DNA of 64,000 nucleotides from Wagnerdoeblera intermedia (GTDB taxonomy: Bacteria; Pseudomonadota; Alphaproteobacteria; Rhodobacterales; Rhodobacteraceae). Where the stretch lies: NCBI RefSeq assembly GCF_042647465.1, contig NZ_JBHRVN010000006.1, one strand, 5' to 3'. A program made the position numbers and the translations under genes. Each line of letters begins with the position of its first letter. The first letter of the stretch is position 1. The notes under the pieces were generated by a model. The model was not told the origin of the DNA. It did no database searches and was given only the letters and a program-made list of their open reading frames with translations. Below, in pieces: positions 1 to 8,780 of the stretch.

Positions 1-2
1 CT

Positions 3-163
3 GAAATCGGCCATATGAAAACCGATGGCCGCCTCAGCCGATGCCCCCTGAAAGGCGCCACCGGAGACGCCATCTTCGCGGTCCTCTGCGCCTGCGGCCA
101 CAACATCCGCAAGGTCCTCACCCATCTCAGGCTTTGGCTTGCCTGTATCATGGCGACCATCTG
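3..163 (+). pseudogene. IS5-family transposase, C-terminal fragment
   Basis: The frame entering from the left edge reads EIGHMKTDGRLSRC and then LKGATGDAIFAVLCACGHNIRKVL. This matches the conserved C-terminal pattern of IS5-group DDE transposases (LKG..GD...A.L...G.N...LL). Only about 50 residues are inside the window and coding quality is lost after about position 163, so this is the tail of a transposase that either continues to the left or is already broken. It directly abuts an IS110 fragment, as in nested IS debris. Confidence 0.55.
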
Positions 164-224
164 GGCCGCTGCCGGAAGGGCAAACCCACGCTTTCAACGC
201 ATTATCGTTTGCTAAACGCTTTGT

Positions 225-670
225 TCAGAGTGAACTACCTCGGACTGCATGCCAGCGTGCGGCAATTCGGAGATGGTCCTGCCCATCACGGGCGGATCAC
301 CAAGCGCGGACGGAGCGATGCCCGCCACCTCCTCGTGGAAGCGGCCTGGCAGACAGTGCGCAGCCCGGGCCCTCTTCGTGCCTTTTACGAGCGGATCAAG
401 GCACGGCGCGGAGCCCATGTTGGCGCCGTCGCAGTTGCCCGCAAGCTGGCCGTATTGATCTGGCACATGCTGTCAAAGGAGGAGGATTATGCCTGGGGCC
501 GTCCGACACTCCTCGGGCGCAAAATGCGCAAGATGGAGCTTGCGGCGGGAGCAGAGGCGCGACGTGGCCAACGCGGCACTGCGTATGACTATAACCATCC
601 GGCTCTGAGGAGGGCGGATCGTGCTGTGGTGGAACATGACGAGCAGGTCTGGCAGCGACGGTCAATGTTT
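225..670 (+). pseudogene. IS110-family transposase, C-terminal fragment
   Basis: The reading frame contains YLGLHASVRQFGDGPAHHG, GRITKRGRSDARHLLVEAAW and ARKLAVLIWHMLSKEEDYAW. This is the C-terminal Transposase_20 half of IS110-type transposases, including the HHGRITKRGR segment that precedes the conserved helix. The N-terminal RuvC-like half is missing, so the gene is dead. The frame ends where the following IS110 unit begins. It is a different subgroup from the two complete IS110 elements next to it and could be kin to the N-terminal IS110 fragment near 8.3-8.7 kb. Confidence 0.7.
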
Positions 671-781
671 TGGTTATGAGATGCCGTAACGGGGCCTGCG
701 TCGCGACCCGCCCGTTTCCGTTGCAGAATCGAGGGCAAGCTGGCGCCATTCCCGTATCGGATCCACAGGGAGGACTGCGGG

Positions 782-1813
782 ATGAAGCTGTTTATCGGGC
801 TGGATGTGTCGCTGGAGAAGACCGCGATCTGCGTGATCAGCGAGCATGGGAAGATCGTGAAGGAGGCGCAGGTGGCCAGCGAGCCCGAGGCGCTGTCGTG
901 CTGGATCAACGATCAGGACGGCGCAATCGCTGCCGTCGGGCTCGAGGCTGGTCCCTTGTCGCAGTGGTTGCATCGCGGGTTATCTGAGGCAGGGCAAGCT
1001 GTCGTGCTGATGGAAACACGGCAAGTGAAAGGCGCCCTGAAGGCCATGCCGATCAAGACGGACCGGCGTGATGCCGAAGGTATCGCGCGTCTGCTGCACC
1101 TCGGCTGGTTCCGGCCAGTTCACTGCAAATCGGTGTCTGCACAGGAGGTTCGCGCTGTGCTCAGCGCCCGCAAGGCTGTGCAACAAGGGTTCATCACACT
1201 GGAGATGTCACTGCGCGGGCTACTTCGGAACTTCGGCCTCAAGGTCGGCACCATATCACGTGGCCGGTTCGAACAGCGTATCCGCGAACTGGCGATAGGT
1301 AATCCGATGCTGGAAGCGGCAACCGAACCCATGCTCAGCGCGCGGTCGGCGTTACGGCGAGAGTTGGCGGGCCTTGAACGCCATGTCCGGCAACTCGCGC
1401 AGGAAGATCCGGTCTGCCGCCGGTTGATGTCAATGCCCGGGATCGGCGCTGTTGTAGCACTGACCTATCGATCTGCGGTCGACGATCCAGACCGATTCAC
1501 TTCTTCGAAGAAGGTCGGGCCGTGGGTCGGCCTGACTCCCTCTCGAAACCAGTCGGGCGAGCGAGACATCTCGGGCGGGATCACCAAGGCGGGCGACGTC
1601 AACCTTCGACGCGCGCTGTGTCAGGCTGCCACGGTTATGATGCATCGTGGACGGGCGAGTTGGTTGCGAACCTGGGCCGCAAAACTTGCGCGCCGTCGTG
1701 GTGCCAAGCGTGCGATGGTTGCGTTGGCGCGGCGTATCGCCGTAATCCTGCACCGCATGTGGAAGGATGACATCGACTTCCGCTTCGATACTCCGGTGGA
1801 TCATGCCGGCTGA
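782..1813 (+). CDS. IS110-family transposase (element A, left copy)
   Basis: This 343-residue DEDD transposase/recombinase is of normal IS110 length. The RuvC-like N-terminal half shows the acidic residues in GLDVSLEKT (about residue 8), GLEAGPL (about 56) and KTDRRDAEGIARLL (about 98). The C-terminal Transposase_20 half shows SMPGIGAVVAL and GLTPSRNQSGERDISG, which contains the probable nucleophilic serine region. The ATG follows a GGGAGGACTGCGG ribosome binding site. Proteins of this family cut and join DNA under guidance of a structured RNA from the element's own non-coding end, and leave no classical inverted repeats. An identical protein is encoded on the other strand at 24668-25699. Confidence 0.93.
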   Translation: MKLFIGLDVSLEKTAICVISEHGKIVKEAQVASEPEALSCWINDQDGAIAAVGLEAGPLSQWLHRGLSEAGQAVVLMETRQVKGALKAMPIKTDRRDAEGIARLLHLGWFRPVHCKSVSAQEVRAVLSARKAVQQGFITLEMSLRGLLRNFGLKVGTISRGRFEQRIRELAIGNPMLEAATEPMLSARSALRRELAGLERHVRQLAQEDPVCRRLMSMPGIGAVVALTYRSAVDDPDRFTSSKKVGPWVGLTPSRNQSGERDISGGITKAGDVNLRRALCQAATVMMHRGRASWLRTWAAKLARRRGAKRAMVALARRIAVILHRMWKDDIDFRFDTPVDHAG

Positions 1814-2329
1814 AGACGCAAGCTCCAGACTGCTGCCCGCCTGATCGCGGGCCTTCGAGGTCCCCACGGGACGCGGTTCCGATGATGCCGTGCTCAGGAC
1901 TGATGCCGATCACATCGAGCACGCCAATGAGATGGGCACATCGGAATTGCATTGAACCAGCATCATGTTGGCGGCCATCGCGCCGACCACGGACCGAAGC
2001 ATGCACCCGGGTCGACCTCAGGGGAAGGCTGCCGAACAGGAAAGCAGATCACTTCCTAAACGGACAAGACCGCAGTTCGGCGGCGCATCCCGCATGTGCA
2101 AAACCGCTTGACTGGGATGACCCCGTTACCGAAGTCCTGACCCTTCTGTATCTGCGTTCTGCTAAACTGGCCCCGTCACCGGCCCCGGCCAGGGTCAGTG
2201 ACGGGGTGGTGCGCGACGTCTGACCCTTGTGGCATGACCCCGCTTCTTAGCCTGTCGGCACTGCCTCTCTTCATCGTCTCGAACAGTTGATTGCGGCCTC
2301 GAAGGACCGCGCACCAGAAGGAAGAGAGC

Positions 2330-3289
2330 ATGGACAAGCTATCACATGGCCGCGTTATCGGCATAGATGTCAGCCGCGATTGGCTTGACGTCCATTGCCT
2401 CCCAGATGGGCATCGTTGCAAAGTGCCAAATACTCCTACAGGTCATGCTGCCGTGGCGGATCTTGCCCGGGAGCGGGATGCCGTTGTTTGTTTTGAATCG
2501 ACTGGCGGTCAGGAATGGCAACTCTGGGCGCTTCTGGAGACGGAAGGCGTTGCAGCCCGCCAGGTGCCACCCGCTCAGGTAAAGGCGTTTGCGCAAAGCC
2601 GCGGCACACGCGCCAAAACCGACCGGATAGATGCCGAACTCATCGCTCGCTTCTTCGCCTTCCGGCCCGAAGCAGGCCGCAGTCTTCCAGCGGAAAAGCT
2701 GCGTCTTCTTAGAGCTTTGACGACCAAGAGAGCGCAGTTAGTCGAGATGCGTAAACGGCTTCTGGCCCAAATCCGTGCACATCAGAAGCTCGGCAACGCT
2801 GTGATGTTCGAGGACGTCGACACCGAGTTGAAGCAACGGATCGACAGTCTGATCAAGGAATTTTGAAAACCGGATCACCCGAGCCATCGCGAGCGATGAA
2901 CGCCTGTCGGAAACCGCCGGTGTTCTCCGCTCTATCCCTGGGATTGGCCCGGTGGCCCGCACGATGCTGATTGCAGAAATGCCCGAGATCGGAACCATCA
3001 CCGGCGGACAGGCTGCCGCACTCACGGTCTGGCCCCGGTCGCGCACGACAGTGGAGCACTTCGCGGGAAACGGGCCATCGCTGGAGGTCGCCGTGCTTTG
3101 CGACACGTGATGTTCTAAGCAGCCTTGGTCGCGGCACATCATAACCCGAGCCTGAAATCCTTCGCAGACCGCCTCCGCAAGGCCGGAAAACCGCACAAGG
3201 TCATCATAACCGCCGTTGCCAGAAAGCTCGTCACCATCGCGAACACTCTGTGCAAGAGCCGGCAGAAATGGAACGCCGCAACGGCGTGA
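2330..3289 (+). pseudogene. IS110-family transposase, frameshifted (element B, left copy)
   Basis: The start MDKLSHGRVIGIDVSRDWLD and the DEDD residues (GIDVS, CFESTGG, KTDRIDAELIARF) match the intact 319-residue copy on the opposite strand at 23192-24151. After SLIKE, near position 2864, an extra base (GAATTTTG against GAATTGG) closes the frame. Further on a base is missing in CTCACGGTCTGG, and the codon for a glutamine has become TAA (GTTCTAAGCA against GTTCCAAGCA). With three inactivating changes this copy is dead and the right copy is the functional one. The protein would belong to the IS110 RNA-guided transposase family. Confidence 0.9.
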
Positions 3290-3556
3290 GAGATACAGTT
3301 GCTAAGGCACTGAAACCTCTAACATTTATACAGAAATGCCGAATTAATCAAAAAAGAACACCTCGTTGACTTTGTGTTCTGACTAGGAGAAATACTGACA
3401 TATCCGCTACGCATGAGAGAACTTGGGACCAGAACCAATATATCACGCGCGCCAATGTAGTGTAACTAAATAGTAGTAGCAGGCATGAGAGCAGACCTGA
3501 AAACGCTGCCTTGTGTTCTAGCGTTCGCCCATGCACAGGTTAAATGCGAGCAAGTA

Positions 3557-4957
3557 ATGCAAAGAATATTTATTGATGCCTCGGCTACGTATATTCATCT
3601 TCGGCGCAATTCTGTTTTGAGTGGAATTCAGCGAGTGGTAGTTAGTGCCGCAGCTGAGATTTTACGAATAAAATCATCTGATAATGTTTACTTGCTTGTG
3701 CAGGCGAAAGACAATTGCTTTGCGATCAGTCTGGACGGCCTCTCTCCTGAGATTCTGGCAAATCCTACCACCTTGAAACTTTTTCTCCATGGTGCGCAAG
3801 TTCCTGCGATGAACTTTCTTCATAAGTATAATAAAAGAAAGTTAAAATATATTTTTCATCGAGGTAAATTTGAGTTTATGGCAAAATACTTTCCCGAAAA
3901 ATTCGAAAGAAAAACGGGTTATCGTGCACATGATTTTTTGGGGAGAAAGGGGGTTGAGACTGGTTTTAAAAGTATTAAGTTTGAGGATATTGTTAAGAGT
4001 GATGATGTTGTTATTTCCTTGGACTCAAGCTGGGATGATTACCAGATTGAAGGTTTTGAAGCCTTAAAATCTCGGCATGGCGTCAAAATATTTACCATGG
4101 TGCACGATATGATCCCATTGGTGTATGGTTTTACGACTGCTGTTGGGGTGCAAAGGAAGTTCATTAACTGGCTGGAAAGGTCTAGCTCATACACGGATAT
4201 TTATCTGGCAAATTCAGATAGTACTCGAGAGGACTTTCTAAAAGTCCACTCAAATCCCGAAACAGTGAAGACCGTTAAACTTGCACATAGCTTTTCAAAT
4301 GTGAGTAGTGAGGTTTCTGTTTCAAATTATATGAGAAAGGCTTATCCTCAATATTTTGAGACATTCCCAAATCTTGCGGATATGATTGATATTACGTCGA
4401 ATTTACGGTTTGATCTTGCTGATGATTATGTCTTGTGTGTGGGCACTTTAGAGCCGCGCAAAAATAATCTTCGCCTTGCAAGAGCATGGTATAATCTTTC
4501 GCAAAAGTATCCTGATTTACCAAAACTGTATTTCGCTGGAAGAAAAGGGTGGGGGTCCGACGAACTTGAGAAGTTTCTATCTGACACTCATAACGTTAAT
4601 GGGTTGGTTAAAATAATTCCATCCCCGAGTGATGAAGAGTTGGCCGCTCTTTATAAAAACTGCCTCTTTTTTGCCTTTCCGAGCCTTTATGAGGGGTGGG
4701 GGCTGCCTATTGGGGAGGGTATAAATTACGGCAAAACGGGAGTGGTTGCAGCGAATTCATCGCTTCCGGAGGTGGGACTTGATATGGTTGTTTATTGCGA
4801 TGAGAAATCCATATCTAGCATAACATCTGCACTGGAAAGTTTACTATTTGATAAGAATTTGCGTGCTCAGAAAGAAATGTTGATTCGAAATACTCGATTG
4901 AGAACATGGGCTGACTTTGCCCACGATCTTATTGACATAGCAGAAGAGCGCCGTTGA
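3557..4957 (+). CDS. Glycosyltransferase family 4-like (GT-B) enzyme
   Basis: This protein of about 466 residues belongs to the GT4-like group that begins with a short beta strand and the motif SGIQRVV (about residue 22). It continues with VGTLEPRKNN (about 300), the donor-site loop FAGRKGWGS, and the C-terminal nucleotide-sugar motif FPSLYEGWGLPIGEG (about 385). Such enzymes transfer a sugar from a nucleotide donor in exopolysaccharide or O-antigen assembly, in the cytoplasm or at the inner membrane. I chose the internal ATG (MQRIFIDASATY) because the second glycosyltransferase here starts the same way (MIYVNASNT). An upstream ATG would add 24 atypical residues. The gene is far richer in A+T than the neighbouring IS DNA and has no operon partners, so it is probably a transferred remnant. 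Substrate unknown. Confidence 0.85.
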   Translation: MQRIFIDASATYIHLRRNSVLSGIQRVVVSAAAEILRIKSSDNVYLLVQAKDNCFAISLDGLSPEILANPTTLKLFLHGAQVPAMNFLHKYNKRKLKYIFHRGKFEFMAKYFPEKFERKTGYRAHDFLGRKGVETGFKSIKFEDIVKSDDVVISLDSSWDDYQIEGFEALKSRHGVKIFTMVHDMIPLVYGFTTAVGVQRKFINWLERSSSYTDIYLANSDSTREDFLKVHSNPETVKTVKLAHSFSNVSSEVSVSNYMRKAYPQYFETFPNLADMIDITSNLRFDLADDYVLCVGTLEPRKNNLRLARAWYNLSQKYPDLPKLYFAGRKGWGSDELEKFLSDTHNVNGLVKIIPSPSDEELAALYKNCLFFAFPSLYEGWGLPIGEGINYGKTGVVAANSSLPEVGLDMVVYCDEKSISSITSALESLLFDKNLRAQKEMLIRNTRLRTWADFAHDLIDIAEERR

Positions 4958-4969
4958 GTCATCTGAAGG

Positions 4970-5000
4970 TGGATGAGGGGGTAATCATCCCCTTTTTAAC
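4970..5000 (+). terminator. Probable Rho-independent terminator after the glycosyltransferase
   Basis: Just after the stop codon the sequence GGATGAGGGGGTAATCATCC can form a 6-bp GGATGA/TCATCC stem (or GGGG/CCCC inside it). It is followed by CCTTTTTAA, which gives a short hairpin plus T-run. The position directly downstream of the gene supports termination. The stem is short, so strength is uncertain. Confidence 0.5.
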
Positions 5001-5014
5001 GGGGCTCTGGCGTA

Positions 5015-5305
5015 GAATTCAGGCAGCCAGTTTTACTTTTGGGCTGGCGTCATGCCGCCAATGCCCATTTTGGGACGGTCGTGATTGTATGTCCAGAGCC
5101 AGTTGGTGGCGACGTCCTGCACCTCCTGGATGCTGTCAAAGATATATAGGTCCAACCACTCGTGTCGCACGGTGCGGTTATATCTCTCAACATAGGCGTT
5201 CTGCTGAGGCTTGCCGGGCTGGATATGGTTCAGTGCAATTCCTTGTTTTTCGGCCCAAATCATCAGAGTCGAGCTGATGTATTCCGTATCCCTCCGGTGA
5301 GGCTT
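5015..5305 (-). pseudogene. IS3-family transposase OrfB, C-terminal fragment
   Basis: Reverse-strand frame with TEYISSTLMIWAEKQGIALN, HIQPGKPQQNAYVERYNRTV and RHEWLDLYIFDSIQEVQDVA. This is the last third of an rve-type IS3 OrfB; the E of QNAYVERYNRTVR is the final E of the DDE triad. The first two catalytic acids are absent. The usual ending QKLKLAA is cut to QK by loss of one base. It abuts an IS4 fragment, so the IS3 element was destroyed by later insertion or deletion. Confidence 0.8.
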
Positions 5306-5309
5306 GCAA

Positions 5310-6245
5310 TTACCCACAAGTTTCCGGCTGCAGCTTTGCCATGCGGGCTCCTTCGAGGAGATTGGCGAGACGCGATAAGCCCCGCCAGATGACTGTGGTC
5401 CCAGGTGGCGGGTCGGACGTTCTGTCGAGATAGCCGCCGAGCCGTGCGACTGCCCTGACATAGAACGCAAGGTCGTACGATGCCTGGCGCTTTCTGTCCG
5501 GCGTTGCACATTCGAGTAGATGGCGCTCTTCGTCTGTAAAAACCGCAGCAGGATCAGATGCCGGTGTCTCTCGGCTAAGCATCGTCAGCCATGTCACGCG
5601 CCAGGCCACCACACAGCACAGCGCAATGCAGTTGGCCAGACGATCGGCCGTGGCAAGACGGAGTTCCTCGATCCGACACCCAGTCTTCAGGGTTCGGAAG
5701 AAGGTCTCAATCTTCCAGCGCAGCGCATACCATTCAAGTTTGTGCACCGCGTCCGCGTGAGTTGCGACCGGCAGGTTCGTGATCAGCTTCCAAGAAATGG
5801 GGGATCGGCCTTCAGGCGGGTTAAGCTCTTCGGCATGGATGATCTGGAGCGCCTGGTGCCGGTATTGCCGCTGCTTACCGATCGGCGGCCTGACGGTCAT
5901 CGTGGCGTGCCGGACCGAAAGCATCGCGCAATGGTTTTTGCCCTGCGCGTCGCGGAACCGGACCTCGTGCGTGCCGCTGGACTGCACTTGTGCCATGACC
6001 TTGGTAATTGTTGTGGTGCCATCCTCCGCGAGGCGATCGACGCAGCTCCGGACGACGAAGTTTGTCCCGATCTCCTCTGCGAGGCAGTAGAGTTCGTAAA
6101 TGTCGCTTTCCCGATCTCCGACATGCACGCAGCGCTCAGGTGCGCCTGCCAACTCGGTAGACAGGCGCAGGTTGTCCAGCCAACGCATGCTTTCCTTCTG
6201 CTCGATCGGGACGCGGGTCGGGTTGATCTTGCGTTTGAGCGCTGC
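5310..6245 (-). pseudogene. IS4-family (Tn5/IS50-like) transposase, N-terminally truncated
   Basis: About 310 residues remain. They include VHVGDRESDIYELYCLAEEI, which carries the second catalytic aspartate in the DRESDIYE signature of Tn5-type transposases, and WYALRWKIETFFRTLKTG with CRIEEL (the Y-R-K-E region carrying the catalytic glutamate). These are followed by a C-terminal dimerisation segment. The first catalytic aspartate and the N-terminal DNA-binding domain are gone. The join to IS66 sequence lies near 6250, where the frame changes from IS4 text (ALKRKINPTR) to IS66 text (FFELADIKE). Confidence 0.78.
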
Positions 6246-6249
6246 GGTC

Positions 6250-7376
6250 CTCTTTGATATCGGCAAGTTCGAAGAACCTGCGCCGGGCATGGGACCAACA
6301 CAGCGCAGAGGCAACGGGGGCTGGTTGGCGCTCGGCCAGATACAGATCGTTGTAGCAGCCATAGGCGTTCGTCGGCCAAACAGTCCCCCGGACTGTTTGG
6401 TGACCCTCCTCACCTTGCAGGACACCTGTCCAGCCCGCCACATGCCGGGTGGGATGCTCCATCCGCCTGTCGGTCGAGAAGTAGTAAAGTGCTGCAGGCG
6501 GGGCACCACCGGCAAAGGGGCGGTCATCGCGCACCCATGTCCACAAACGGGCGGTCTTGGTGCCACTCTTGGCCATCAGCGGCACGGTGGTGTCATCCCC
6601 ATGCAATCGATCGGCTGCCAGCACATGGGCGCGGATCAGGTCATAGAGGGGCTGCAAAGCCACCACACAGGCGCCAACCTGATCGGCCAGCGTCGAGAGG
6701 CTGACCTCGACACCTTCCTTTGCATATCGCTCTGCCTGCCGATGGAGCGGCTGGTGTTGGCCGCCTCGCCATGGTCTCTCGGACCCGTGGCGTTCCCATG
6801 GCTCGATCTCGAACAGCACCATCGCCAGGAAGTTCGGGCCCGCCCAGCCCCGTGGCGTCGGGTGGAAGGGCGCGGGCGGCTGGATGACCTTCCACTGCCG
6901 CGGGACGACTTCCAGCGTCTCGGTGATGTCTTCGCCCATCTTCACGATGCGCCCTGAGCCGCAACAGGTGCAGGAGGTCGGCGCCTCGATCACCACGCGC
7001 TCGCGCGGCAGATGGTCCGGGAAGGGCTTGCGCGCGGGACGGCGGCGCTCAAAGCCGGCCACAGAGGTCCTGGCGGGCGCTGCATCCGTGCGGGCCAGAT
7101 CTTCGCCCTGATCGGCCTCCAGATCTTCGAGTTGCAGCTCCAGCTGCTCAATCAGGCGGCATGGCGTTCAGCACTGTGGCCATAGTGATCGCGGCGCAAT
7201 TTGGCGATCTGCAGGCGCAGGTGTTTGATCATCTCATCGGCCGCAGAGGCGACGGCCTGGGCCTGGCTCAAAGCCACGCGCGCGGCCTGCAGGTCAGCCT
7301 CCAGCCCCGATGCGCGTGTCTCGGCCGCTGCTAAGGCGGCCATGAGGGAAGCGATATCGGACGAGGTCTCTGACAT
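6250..7376 (-). pseudogene. tnpC: IS66 TnpC transposase, frameshifted and truncated
   Basis: The N-terminal coiled region (MSETSSDIASLMAALAAAET, then LRLQIAKLRRDHYGHSAER) ends at a frameshift near 7150. The next frame continues LIEQLELQLEDLEADQ, then the zinc-binding TSCTCCGSGRIVKMGEDITE and LHGDDTTVPLMAKSG, which holds a catalytic aspartate of the IS66 DDE domain, and YGCYNDLYLAERQ and CWSHARRRFFELADI. The sequence then changes to an unrelated IS4 frame, so about the last third, with the final catalytic glutamate, is missing. Full TnpC proteins have roughly 500-550 residues. This gene cannot make active transposase. Confidence 0.85.
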
Positions 7377-7434
7377 GGCAGGAAGCTACCACATCAGAGC
7401 CATAAAATCCAACAAAACAAGGATGATATGGCAA

Positions 7435-7785
7435 TTATCCTGCCGATTTTGGCCGCTGGGTCCAGCGTGGATTGCGCCAGTCGATCCCTTCCAGCAGATA
7501 GCCGAGCTGTGCACTGGAGACGGGCACAGCGGCCCCGCTCTGGCTGACGGGCCAGATGAACTTGCCCGCCTCCAGCCGCTTCAGATAGAGCGACATGCCC
7601 ACGCCGTCGTGCCAGAGGATCTTGATCAGATCGCCCTTACGGCCGCGGAAGCAGAAGATCTCGCCGCCATGGGGATCACGGCCCAGGCCCTGCTGCACTT
7701 TCAGCGCAAGGGTGTTCATGCCGCAGCGCATGTCGGTGACGCCCCCGGCGATCCAGACTTTGACACCCGCAGGAAAGGCAATCAT
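7435..7785 (-). CDS. tnpB: IS66 accessory protein TnpB
   Basis: A 116-residue IS66 Orf2/TnpB, normal length for the family. It has the diagnostic WIAGGVTDMRCGMNTLA near the N-terminus, then IFCFRGRKGDLIKILWHDGV and KRLEAGKFIWP. TnpB is needed with TnpA and TnpC for efficient IS66 transposition, although its biochemical role is unsettled. The gene follows tnpA with an ATG overlapping the tnpA stop. Since tnpC is broken, it is probably an orphan that could only act in trans. Confidence 0.9.
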   Translation of the reverse strand: MIAFPAGVKVWIAGGVTDMRCGMNTLALKVQQGLGRDPHGGEIFCFRGRKGDLIKILWHDGVGMSLYLKRLEAGKFIWPVSQSGAAVPVSSAQLGYLLEGIDWRNPRWTQRPKSAG

Positions 7786-8186
7786 AGCGGATCCACCACA
7801 TTCAAAATGCGCGCCAGAACCTCCGGCGCCAACGCGGGCGAGAAGCTGATCCGCCGACCATTGCGTAGAGAGAGGTCTATCCGATCCGGTGTTGATCTTT
7901 CAGCCGACCCTATGCCGGATGACCCGGCACCGGCCTCCATCATCAGTGGCGTAAAAACTGGCGTGTCGCCTGCTGCGCTATCAGAACCCTGCCGAAGTTC
8001 CCGCCGCCAGATCGACAAAAGAGAGCGCGAAATACCGTAACGCCGCGCCGTAGCCGACCCTTGCCGCACACCGCGATAACTCTCTTCGACAATCCGCAGC
8101 TTGTCCTCATCGCTCCAATGGCGACGCCGGCCCGCTTCATCAGCGGTGAAAATCTCGATCGGGGGAGAAGGTGTAGAATATGACAT
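7782..8186 (-). CDS. tnpA: IS66 accessory protein TnpA
   Basis: About 134 residues. The helix-turn-helix segment RHWSDEDKLRIVEESYRGVR, then TARRYGISRSLLSIWRRELR, is typical of IS66 TnpA (Transposase_8-like). A basic C-terminal tail (RIDLSLRNGRRISFSPALAP) is also usual. I took the second ATG (MSYSTPSPPIEIF), since the first would add nine residues coming from DNA near the element's end. It is translationally coupled to tnpB. Confidence 0.85.
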   Translation of the reverse strand: MSYSTPSPPIEIFTADEAGRRRHWSDEDKLRIVEESYRGVRQGSATARRYGISRSLLSIWRRELRQGSDSAAGDTPVFTPLMMEAGAGSSGIGSAERSTPDRIDLSLRNGRRISFSPALAPEVLARILNVVDPL

Positions 8187-8255
8187 AAGGCAATGCCTTA
8201 AGCCTATTTGCAAAACCGGGGCAGACGGCCCTCACCGCAGGGATACGCCGCGCCT

Positions 8256-8685
8256 TGCCTGCAACCCGTATGGCCGTGGCTCGTGCACGGACAAGATCGC
8301 GCATCGCTTCATGGGCCGCATCAGGGACCCAAACGGCCGTCAACTCCCCAGCTCTATGCAGTTTTGCCAGCATCAGCGCATCGCGGCGGTCTGTCTTTAC
8401 CCGATCTCCAGCCTTCACTGGGATCAGAGACGGTGCAACCACAATGCACTCATGCCCCAACTCGACCAATTGTCGGTGAAGGCCATATCCGCATGGGCCA
8501 GCCTCATAGCAGAAATGAAGCTGCACGCCATTTGAAGCCAGCTTCTCGACCAGCTTGCGCACGTGGTCAGGGCGGTTGGGCACAGTACCGAGGCTGCGGA
8601 CTTCTCCGCCTCTTTCCCCGACTGCGACCCCAACCGAGATCGTTGCCTTATGGACATCCAGCCTGATGAATATGCTACGCTGCAT
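8256..8685 (-). pseudogene. IS110-family transposase, N-terminal fragment
   Basis: Starts MQRSIFIRLDVHKATISVGV and continues with CYEAGPCGYGLHRQLVELGH and GDRVKTDRRDALMLAKLHRA. These are the acidic RuvC-like motifs of an IS110 transposase. One unusual point is RLDVHK where most relatives have GLDVHK. After VRARATAIRVAGKAR the homology stops because IS66 has inserted there. The C-terminal half is not downstream; a similar-looking C-terminal half lies at 225-670. Confidence 0.82.
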
Positions 8686-8780
8686 TTGGTCTCTCCCCCA
8701 TTCTTGAGGCTCGGCACCAGCAAGACTGGAGCAACCCTCGAATGCAGAATGCAGTGGGAGAGGCTGCCGACCCAGTCAGT

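Larger units (their letters stand above)
671..3305 (+). repeat. Left arm of a 2.6-kb inverted repeat (two tandem IS110 elements)
   Basis: Base-by-base comparison shows that this segment reappears as the reverse complement at 23176-25810 with the same overall length of 2,635 bp. Identity starts at TGGTTATGAGATGCCG and stops after ATACAGTTGCTAA, and the flanks are unrelated outside those points. The arm holds one intact IS110 transposase gene and a second, broken one. Differences between the arms are few and cluster in the second transposase: one extra base and one missing base that shift the frame, one nonsense change and a handful of substitutions. Confidence 0.9.
6250..8250 (-). mobile_element. 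IS66-family element, truncated at its tnpC end
   Basis: Three genes in the classical IS66 order tnpA-tnpB-tnpC run leftwards. tnpA and tnpB look intact and overlap by 4 bp. tnpC has an internal frameshift and lacks its C-terminal half, where the IS4 fragment takes over. On the right the element sits inside an IS110 transposase gene, whose reading frame breaks at about 8250. Terminal inverted repeats could not be identified by eye, so both ends are approximate. Confidence 0.8.

Noticed and set aside
5310..6566. A 418-codon reverse frame read as one transposase
   Set aside because: The first 100 or so residues are out-of-frame IS66 sequence; only the part below about 6245 is IS4/Tn5-like.
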